Assembly: GCA_005884155.1 (NCBI GenBank) | Contig: VAXD01000115.1 | Span: 1-6,953, forward strand | Origin: Actinomycetota bacterium | GTDB lineage: Bacteria; Actinomycetota; Thermoleophilia; Gaiellales; Gaiellaceae | Length of the DNA stretch: 6,953 bases | Direction: 5' to 3' | Shown here: positions 1 to 4,871 of the stretch, piece after piece | Numbering within the stretch: position 1 is the stretch's first letter | Layout of the letters: each line of letters begins with the position of its first letter | Position numbers and translations under genes: made by a program | Notes under the pieces: model-generated | Seen by the model: only the letters and a program-made list of their open reading frames with translations | The model's database searches: none | Told to the model about the DNA's origin: nothing

Positions 1-171
1 CACGCGCGCGAACCGATACTCGTTGCTGCGCACGCTCATCGCATCGCCTCGGGTGACCGTCGAGGCGCGAACGCAGACGAGCACCTCGTCCTCGGCGGGC
101 ACCGGTCGCTCGACGTCGTCGACGCGCAGCACCTCAGGAGGCCCGTACCGGTCGTGGACGACCGCCCTCAT
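1..171 (-). CDS. MDR-family NAD(P)-dependent alcohol dehydrogenase / quinone oxidoreductase-like, N-terminal part
   Basis: Partial gene: 57 codons from an ATG at 171, with the rest beyond the left edge. The protein starts MRAVVHDRYGPPEVLRV and continues with a V-x-R-P-V-P-x-x-D-E-V-L-V stretch and a T-x-T-R-G-D segment. This is the typical opening of the GroES-like domain of zinc-independent medium-chain dehydrogenases/reductases of the quinone oxidoreductase type. Such enzymes reduce activated double bonds, quinones or carbonyls with NAD(P)H. The NAD(P)-binding Rossmann domain and any zinc ligands are not visible, so the substrate and exact subfamily stay open. The start codon overlaps the stop of the MaoC hydratase gene as ATGA (168-171), a sign of translational coupling. 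The hydratase and this gene are therefore probably co-expressed, with this one the third gene of a minus-strand unit headed by the permease. The family call is firm; the specific function is not. Confidence 0.82.
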   Translation of the reverse strand, partial: MRAVVHDRYGPPEVLRVDDVERPVPAEDEVLVCVRASTVTRGDAMSVRSNEYRFARV

Positions 172-575
172 GCCGCCGGCTCGGTCCAGACGAGCGCTTC
201 ACCGTCGAGCACAACCGTTTCGTCCTGATTGGTGATCGTGGTGCGCAGCTTCGTCATCGGCTTGTCGGGCCGCACCTCGAGCACCTCGACCTCGGCCGTG
301 ATCGTGTCTCCCGGCCGGACCGGGGCGCGGAAGCTCCAATCGACGTGCAGGAAGACGCTTCCCGGGCCCGGCAGGTCCTCCGCAACGACGGCGTTCAGGA
401 GGCCGGAGGTGACGCCGCCCTGGACGATGATCCCGCCGAAGCGGCTACGGCTCGCCAGCGCCTCGTCGTAGTGCAGCGGGTTGCGGTCGCCGGTGAGCTC
501 GGTGAAGAGCTCGATGTCGCGTGCCGCCACCTCTCGCGTGCGCCGGGCGATTTGACCGACTCGGAGCTTTGTCAC
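168..575 (-). CDS. MaoC-like (R)-specific hydratase, hot-dog fold
   Basis: 135 residues, the usual size of a single hot-dog hydratase of the PhaJ/MaoC type. Enzymes of this family add or remove water across the 2,3 double bond of acyl-CoA thioesters in the cytoplasm. Residues 24-41 read F-T-E-L-T-G-D-R-N-P-L-H followed by five residues and A, which fits the known hydratase-2 signature; D30 and H35 fall where the catalytic Asp/His pair lies in PhaJ. A second family block follows at about 47-60 (GGIIVQGGVTSGLL), then V-R-P-G-D-T-I at about 86-92. The block that often reads I-V-H-G here reads I-V-Q-G. The start is GTG at 575 with only a weak upstream AGG. It lies 18 nt past the permease stop and in the same frame, and no closer start was seen. 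The gene's stop overlaps the start of the dehydrogenase gene, so the pair could act on successive acyl intermediates. The physiological substrate cannot be told from the sequence. Confidence 0.9.
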   Translation of the reverse strand: MTKLRVGQIARRTREVAARDIELFTELTGDRNPLHYDEALASRSRFGGIIVQGGVTSGLLNAVVAEDLPGPGSVFLHVDWSFRAPVRPGDTITAEVEVLEVRPDKPMTKLRTTITNQDETVVLDGEALVWTEPAA

Positions 576-593
576 GGCGCGCGAGCCTACTAG

Positions 594-1838
594 TTAGCGG
601 TTGCGACGGCCGATGCGCGTGAGGGGGTAGAGAAGGGCAGCCGCGCCGATCGTCGCCGCGCCGCCGGCGACCGACGTCAGCGGCAGTGCGAACGCGAGCA
701 CCAAGCAGCCCGCCAATCCGGCGATCGGAACGACGAGCCGCCTGCGCAGCGTCACCGCCGACGTATTCGCTACCGCGTAGTAGAAGAGGACACAGAACGA
801 GCTGAATCCGATCGCGCCGCGAATGTCGCCGACGGACGCGACCACGACGACGATCGCGCCAACGGCCAGCTCGGCCCGGTGCGGAACGCGTCGTCGCTCG
901 TGCACGGCCGCGAGCGCGTGGGGGAGGTGCCGGTTCGCGGCCATCGCGAAGACCGTCCGCGAGACACCGGCAAGCAGCGAGAGCAGGACGCCGAGCGAGG
1001 CAACCGCGGCTCCGATCTGCACGGCCGGCTCGAGCTGGTCGAGCGATCCGGCGTGGACGACCGCGCGGAGCGGCGCGTCGGTCGCGGCCAGCGTGGCCGG
1101 CGAGGCGGCGAGCAGCGCGGCCACGTCGACGGCGGCGTAGACCGCGAACGTCAGGCCCAGCGCTAGCAGGATCGCCCGCGGAATCGTCCGGGCCGGTTCT
1201 CGCACCTCCTCGCCGAGCGTCGCGATCCGCGCGTAGCCGGCAAACGCAAAGAAGAGCAGCCCGCCCGCGCGCAGCACTCCGACGACGCCGCCACGAGAGT
1301 GCGTCAGGTGCGACGTGTCCACTGTCCCGCCGCCGAGCGCGGCCACGACGAAGACCGCGAGCGCGGCGAGCACCACGACGACGATCGCGCGGGTCACGCC
1401 GGCGGTCTTGTCGATCCCGGCGAGGTTCACCGCCGTCAGAGCGACGACCGCGCCCGCGGCGAGTGGATGCGCAAATGATGGAGCGACGTAGTGCGCGAAC
1501 GTCAGCGCCATGGCCGCGCAGCTCGCGAGCTTTCCGGCCACGAAGCCGGCGCCGGCGAGGTAGCCCCAGAAATCGCCCAGCCGGCGGCGCCCGTAGACGT
1601 AGGTGCCGCCGGACTCGGGATAGAGCGCGGCCAGTCGCGCGGATGACGTGGCGTTGCAGTACGCAACTGCGCCGGCGAGCACGAGCCCGAGCAGAAGCGC
1701 CGAGCCCGCCGCGTGCGCAGCCGGCGCGATCGCCGCGAAGATCCCGGCGCCGACCATCGAGCCGAGCCCGATCACGACCGCGTCGAAAGGCCCCAGCCGC
1801 CGGGCGAGCCGCGTGGGCTCCGTCATTCGCGCGGCCAT
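594..1838 (-). CDS. APC-superfamily amino-acid permease
   Basis: 414-residue integral membrane protein. After a short basic N-terminus (L-A-R-R-L-G-P-F-D) comes the first helix with I-G-L-G-S-M-V-G-A-G-I-F, the unwound substrate-binding helix 1 typical of amino acid-polyamine-organocation (APC) carriers. Helix 2 and the loop L-Y-P-E-S-G-G-T-Y-V-Y-G are also diagnostic of this superfamily. I count about 12 hydrophobic segments, roughly at residues 18-40, 42-60, 90-115, 128-143, 150-168, 185-205, 222-245, 272-293, 320-340, 341-356, 367-382 and 388-404. Helix 6 (about 185-205) carries the family's G-x-L-F-F-A-F-A-G-Y. It most likely takes up an amino acid or related amine by proton symport or exchange; the substrate is not predictable. 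The length is near the short end for the family, but no helix seems missing. Two ATG codons (1838 and 1826) are possible starts and neither has a good ribosome site. It is first in the minus-strand unit and divergent from the peroxidase gene. Confidence 0.92.
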   Translation of the reverse strand: MAARMTEPTRLARRLGPFDAVVIGLGSMVGAGIFAAIAPAAHAAGSALLLGLVLAGAVAYCNATSSARLAALYPESGGTYVYGRRRLGDFWGYLAGAGFVAGKLASCAAMALTFAHYVAPSFAHPLAAGAVVALTAVNLAGIDKTAGVTRAIVVVVLAALAVFVVAALGGGTVDTSHLTHSRGGVVGVLRAGGLLFFAFAGYARIATLGEEVREPARTIPRAILLALGLTFAVYAAVDVAALLAASPATLAATDAPLRAVVHAGSLDQLEPAVQIGAAVASLGVLLSLLAGVSRTVFAMAANRHLPHALAAVHERRRVPHRAELAVGAIVVVVASVGDIRGAIGFSSFCVLFYYAVANTSAVTLRRRLVVPIAGLAGCLVLAFALPLTSVAGGAATIGAAALLYPLTRIGRRNR

Positions 1839-1863
1839 GCAGCGACGCTACACCGCTGCCCGT

Positions 1864-1870
1864 GGGAGGA
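1864..1870 (+). promoter_or_regulatory. ribosome binding site of the peroxidase gene
   Basis: GGGAGGA lies 10 nt before the GTG at 1881. The spacing is a little long, but this is the only strong purine-rich match in the 42-nt gap and it supports GTG 1881 over in-frame starts inside the permease gene. Confidence 0.6.
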
Positions 1871-1880
1871 TTCGTCCAGC

Positions 1881-2768
1881 GTGAATCACCCGCAGCCCGG
1901 CATTTTCGCTCTCGGGACCGCGTCGCACGCCTATCTCGAGCTCGACGCGTCGAATTCGTCGCTGCGGCCGGAGCTCGTCCGAACGATCGCGTCGCTGCGC
2001 GAGCCGCGCACGACCATGGAAGGCGTCAACCTCGTCGCCGGCTTCCGGCCCGAGTTGTGGCGCGAGGTCGCGGGCGACGACGCGCCGGCAAGCCCGAAGG
2101 GATTCGACGCGCCCTTGGCCGGGGCGGAGGGTTTCGTGATGCCCGCGACCCAGCACGACGCCGTCCTCTGGCTGTCCGGCAGCGCCTACGACGTCGTCTT
2201 CGAGGTCTCGATGGCGATCCGCGAGCTGGCCGGTGTCGCGACGGTCGTCGAGGAAACGTCGAGCTGGCCGTACCGGCACGATCGTGACCTGACCGGCTTC
2301 ATCGACGGCACCGAGAACCCGACGCTGATCGACGCGCCCGAGCTCGCCGTCATCCCGGAGGGAGAGCCCGGGGCGGGCGGGACGGTGCTGCTCCTGCAGA
2401 AGTGGGCGCACGACGCAAGCCTCTGGGAAGCGCTCTCCGACGGCGACCAGGAGCTCGTGATCGGCCGCAGGAAGACCGACAGCGTGGAGCTCGAGAACAA
2501 GCCGGCCGATTCACACGTGGCGAGCACCGATCAGGATCGCTTCGGGAAGATCTTCCGGCGCAACATGCCGTACGGCACTGTGACCGACCACGGGACGATG
2601 TTCGTCGGCTTCAGTGCCGCCCAGTCGCGGCTCGCCGACATGCTGGTCAGCATGGCCGGCTCGGCGAGCGCTCCTCGCGATGCGCTGACGCGCTACTCGC
2701 GGCCGCTCACCGGCGCGTACTACTTCGTCCCGTCGATCGAGGCCCTGCGCAGCCTCGCCGGAGCGTAA
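1881..2768 (+). CDS. Dyp-type heme peroxidase, YfeX-like
   Basis: 295 residues, the normal length for a cytoplasmic dye-decolorizing peroxidase of the YfeX/class P (B) type. These bind heme b and use hydrogen peroxide to oxidise dyes, porphyrinogens or phenolics; the natural substrate is generally unknown. Visible signatures: G-F-I-D-G-T-E-N-P at 139-147 with distal Asp142, D-S-H at 210-212 with His212 as the likely proximal heme ligand, and R-R-N-M-P-Y-G at 226-232 with Arg226 and Asn228 matching the distal Arg/Asn. The C-terminal G-A-Y-Y-F-V-P-S block is also typical. No signal peptide or twin-arginine motif is seen, so it is cytoplasmic. The end, R-S-L-A-G-A, does not resemble an encapsulin cargo tag, and no encapsulin gene is nearby. 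The start is GTG 1881; the frame stays open upstream into the permease gene, but starting there would add unrelated residues and overlap that gene heavily. The HdeD-like gene follows after 71 nt. Confidence 0.95.
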   Translation: MNHPQPGIFALGTASHAYLELDASNSSLRPELVRTIASLREPRTTMEGVNLVAGFRPELWREVAGDDAPASPKGFDAPLAGAEGFVMPATQHDAVLWLSGSAYDVVFEVSMAIRELAGVATVVEETSSWPYRHDRDLTGFIDGTENPTLIDAPELAVIPEGEPGAGGTVLLLQKWAHDASLWEALSDGDQELVIGRRKTDSVELENKPADSHVASTDQDRFGKIFRRNMPYGTVTDHGTMFVGFSAAQSRLADMLVSMAGSASAPRDALTRYSRPLTGAYYFVPSIEALRSLAGA

Positions 2769-2824
2769 AGGCCGTCCCCCGCGAACGCACGTCGCTGAGC
2801 ACCTCGACTTCGGGGGCCGACTGT

Positions 2825-2831
2825 GAGAGGG
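2825..2831 (+). promoter_or_regulatory. ribosome binding site that favours GTG 2840 for the HdeD-like gene
   Basis: GAGAGGG stands 8 nt before GTG 2840, 11 nt before GTG 2843 and 14 nt before ATG 2846. The spacing favours the first GTG of this GTG-GTG-ATG run. Confidence 0.45.
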
Positions 2832-2839
2832 TCGATGTT

Positions 2840-3406
2840 GTGGTGATGCGCTCAGCAACCACACCGCGGCTCCTGGCGGACTCGCTTCCGCCCTGGTGGG
2901 TGCTGTTGATCACGGGGATCGGCTGGACGGTGGTGGCGCTGATCCTGCTCCGCTTCGACTACACCTCAGTGTCGTCGATCTCGATTCTCTTCGGGCTCGT
3001 CGCGCTCGCGGCCGGCTTCATGGAGATCGGATTGATCTTCATGAGCCACGGCTGGTGGAGGCTCCTGAACGTGCTCCTTGCGATCGCCTTCATCGTCTCG
3101 GGCATCGTGGCGTTCATCCATCCCGGGAGCACGTTCCTCGCCCTCGCGGCGGTCTTCAGCTTCTTCTTCATCTTCGCGGGGACCTTCGATGTGATCTGGG
3201 CAATCTCGGCCCGCCACGAGATCGAGGTCTGGTGGTTGCAGCTGATCGGCGGAATCATCGAGATCGTGCTCGGGTTCTGGGCGGCCGGCTACTACGGCCG
3301 GAGCGCGATTCTGCTGATCGCCTGGGTGGCGGCCTTCGCGATCATCCGCGGTGTCAGGGACATCGTGCTCGCCTTCCGCGTGCGCGAGATTCAGCACCCG
3401 GCCTAG
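2840..3406 (+). CDS. HdeD-family (DUF308) six-helix membrane protein
   Basis: 188 residues from GTG 2840 (186 from ATG 2846), almost entirely hydrophobic. Numbered from ATG 2846, six membrane segments fall at about 17-35, 43-66, 72-91, 96-120, 129-148 and 153-176. They form the three repeated two-helix units of the HdeD/DUF308 family, with P-W-W-V-L-L at the start, G-I-V-A-F-I-H-P-G in the middle and G-x-x-x-I-x-x-G-x-x-x-I-R-G-V near the end. The founding member, HdeD of Escherichia coli, is tied to acid resistance at high cell density, but the biochemical role of the family is not established and the name should be read as a family label. Starts at 2840, 2843 and 2846 are in frame; spacing from GAGAGGG favours 2840. 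The frame is open back through the end of the peroxidase gene, where the translation is low-complexity and clearly a shadow. It follows the peroxidase on the same strand and may be co-transcribed. The gene converges on the LanC-like gene, with stops overlapping in CTAG. Confidence 0.88.
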   Translation: MVMRSATTPRLLADSLPPWWVLLITGIGWTVVALILLRFDYTSVSSISILFGLVALAAGFMEIGLIFMSHGWWRLLNVLLAIAFIVSGIVAFIHPGSTFLALAAVFSFFFIFAGTFDVIWAISARHEIEVWWLQLIGGIIEIVLGFWAAGYYGRSAILLIAWVAAFAIIRGVRDIVLAFRVREIQHPA

Positions 3407-4596
3407 AGATCGTCGACGATCGGGTAGCGGGCGTCCGCGTCGAGGCAGGCAGCGGCGAAAAGCGCGGTGCCGACGTGGCCGGTCCACAGCGAGTAGCGGC
3501 CGCGGCCGTTCGCCGCCCGAAGGCGTTCGCCTTGGCGGAGCGCGTGGACCGCGAACCGCCGGGCACGCTCGAGCCAACGCTCGTCGCCCGTGCGCGCGAA
3601 GGCCTTGAGGAGCGCGAAGCCGTTTCCGGACGTGCCGTGGCAGAGGCCGTGACCCTTCACGTCGCCGTGCGCGCCGGCACGCCAGATCAGCTCGGCCCCT
3701 TCGAGTAGCAGCTCCTCGTCGAGGTACTCCCAGGCGCCGGCGACGATGCCGGGCGCGCCCGTGCACCACTGGAGGCGGATGGTTCCATCCGCCCTGACCA
3801 GCGTGGTACTAGGCGCACCGGGCCAGTTCGCGAGGCCGTCCTCGCGGAAGGCGGTGCGGGCGAGCACGTCAGCCATGTCGGAGGCAAGCGCGTCGTCCGG
3901 CTCGAGCCGGAGCAGGGCGAGCGTGTTGCCGGCGCCGCCGTGCAGCGTCCCGAGACCGCGGTAGTCGTCGTCCTGCCGCCAGAGCCCGTCGTCGCCTCGT
4001 CGTGCTCGCAGCGCTTCGGCCGTCTCCCGCGCAGCCTCGTGCCAACGCGCCTCGCCGGTCCAGTCCGCCATCGCCAGCGCGGCGAGGAGCGTCCCGGGCG
4101 CGCCCCACGCGATGTCGTCAGTGGGATTCGTGACGTTCCCGCGGACGAGCGCGTGCAGATCGTCCGCCAGCCCGGGGTCAGGCTTCAGCCGGAACGCCGC
4201 GAGGAGCGGCCCGGTCTGCCCGCGGAGCAGCGCCCCCGGAGCCGCGTGCAGCTCGCCCTCCGCGAGATCTGCCTCGAAGTCGGGGTCCGCACGCTCCAGC
4301 TCGACCATGCGCGACGCGGCCGCGGCGAGGTCGAGCGACGTCTCGGCATGCCCCCGCCGGCACAGCGCGTCGACCGCCCAGAGCACGCCGGCCGCGCCCA
4401 CGTAGAGGTTCGTCGCCGGCCGGGGCGTCTCCCAGCCGTCCCAGTCGTACACGGGCCACAGCGTCTCAGGATCGAACGCCGCGTCGGCGTCGGCCACGAT
4501 CGCCGCGATCGCGTCGCGAGCCCGCCCGTCGTCCCACGCCTCGTCGGTCAGCGGCTCGAATTGCGCAGCGTCATACAGCACGACGCGGCGCCGCAA
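3403..4596 (-). CDS. LanC-like protein (lanthionine synthetase C / LanCL fold)
   Basis: 397 residues from a TTG at 4596 (392 from GTG 4581). Seven glycine-rich repeats spaced along the protein mark the alpha/alpha toroid of LanC cyclases: about 67-70 (G-A-A-G), 126-129, 165-168, 220-223, 280-283, 321-326 and 373-376. All key residues of a working LanC are visible: H-G at 219-220 (like the catalytic His of NisC), W-C-T-G-A-P-G at 277-283 and C-H-G-T-S-G-N-G at 319-326, giving zinc ligands Cys278, Cys319 and His320. LanC enzymes add cysteine thiols to dehydrated Ser/Thr to make lanthionine; the eukaryotic LanCL relatives add glutathione to dehydroamino acids in damaged proteins. No LanB/LanM dehydratase, precursor peptide or exporter is in view, so this is an orphan, and a role outside lantibiotic synthesis is possible. 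It overlaps the zinc-finger gene upstream and is last in the flavoprotein operon. Its substrate is unknown. Confidence 0.9.
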   Translation of the reverse strand: MRRRVVLYDAAQFEPLTDEAWDDGRARDAIAAIVADADAAFDPETLWPVYDWDGWETPRPATNLYVGAAGVLWAVDALCRRGHAETSLDLAAAASRMVELERADPDFEADLAEGELHAAPGALLRGQTGPLLAAFRLKPDPGLADDLHALVRGNVTNPTDDIAWGAPGTLLAALAMADWTGEARWHEAARETAEALRARRGDDGLWRQDDDYRGLGTLHGGAGNTLALLRLEPDDALASDMADVLARTAFREDGLANWPGAPSTTLVRADGTIRLQWCTGAPGIVAGAWEYLDEELLLEGAELIWRAGAHGDVKGHGLCHGTSGNGFALLKAFARTGDERWLERARRFAVHALRQGERLRAANGRGRYSLWTGHVGTALFAAACLDADARYPIVDDL

Positions 4597-4861
4597 ATGC
4601 GACCTCTTCGATGTAGCACCAGCTCCAGTCCTCGCCGGGCTCGGCCGAGCGGATGATCGGGTGGCCGCTCTCATCGGCGTGCGCGGTCGCGTGCCGGTTC
4701 GGCGACGAGTCGCAGCAGCCGATCTTCCCGCAGGTCATGCACATACGCAGGTGCACCCAGCCGCTGCCGATCTTGAGGCATTCCTCGCAACCCTCGATCG
4801 TCTCGGGCAGAGCAGTCACCTCGATCTGATCGAGATGCGCGCAGATAGGGGTCGCAGCCAT
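4571..4861 (-). CDS. UBP-type zinc-finger protein (ZnF-UBP)
   Basis: 96 residues from ATG 4861, almost all a single ZnF-UBP domain. Candidate zinc ligands are Cys7, His9, Cys25, Cys28, Cys41, Cys44, Cys49 or Cys50, His57, His61 and His67, in the C-x-H, C-x2-C, C-x2-C, C, H-x3-H and G-H-P order of the family. Conserved W35-V-H-L-R39 and the closing W79-S-W-C-Y83 correspond roughly to the aromatic and Arg pocket which, in eukaryotic deubiquitinases and HDAC6, holds the free C-terminal Gly-Gly of ubiquitin. Free-standing copies exist in bacteria, where no ubiquitin partner is known; binding another C-terminal tail is inference. The ATG is 10 nt after the flavoprotein stop and preceded by a weak GAGAG. 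The frame stays open further upstream, but only as a shadow of the flavoprotein gene. The 3' end overlaps the LanC-like gene by 26 nt (or 11 nt if that gene starts at GTG 4581), so the two are probably translationally coupled. Confidence 0.9.
   Translation of the reverse strand: MAATPICAHLDQIEVTALPETIEGCEECLKIGSGWVHLRMCMTCGKIGCCDSSPNRHATAHADESGHPIIRSAEPGEDWSWCYIEEVAFAAPRRAV
4603..4609 (-). promoter_or_regulatory. ribosome binding site that favours a TTG start for the LanC-like gene
   Basis: On the minus strand GAAGAGG lies 6 nt before TTG 4596, within the end of the zinc-finger gene. The next candidate start, GTG 4581, is 21 nt away from it and has no purine-rich site of its own. This is the reason for choosing TTG. 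Confidence 0.5.
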
Positions 4862-4871
4862 GAGCGCTCTC

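Noticed and set aside
1839..1880. Promoter elements in the gap between the permease and peroxidase genes.
   Set aside because: No hexamer pair with plausible spacing could be found on either strand; only the peroxidase ribosome site is supportable.
1463..2287. A plus-strand open frame of 274 codons across the permease start and the peroxidase gene.
   Set aside because: The product is almost entirely Arg, Ala and Pro in a wrong frame, and it crosses two confident genes.
2748..2768. C-terminal end of the peroxidase as an encapsulin cargo-loading tag.
   Set aside because: The last residues, ending R-S-L-A-G-A directly after the folded domain, do not form the flexible extension with a G-S-L-type tag, and no encapsulin gene is present.
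2776..2816. Possible hairpin CCCCCG (2776-2781) with CGGGGG (2811-2816) after the peroxidase gene, considered as a terminator.
   Set aside because: The stem is six bp with a 29-nt loop and no T-run follows, so it is not a convincing intrinsic terminator.
2402..2839. In-frame upstream extension of the HdeD-like protein through the end of the peroxidase gene.
   Set aside because: The added residues are low-complexity and out of frame with the peroxidase. The ribosome site and the family length place the start at 2840-2846.
2966..3769. A 267-codon minus-strand open frame opposite the HdeD-like gene and the end of the LanC-like gene.
   Set aside because: The product is an Arg/Asp/Pro/His-rich sequence typical of a wrong frame; both overlapped genes are clear family members.
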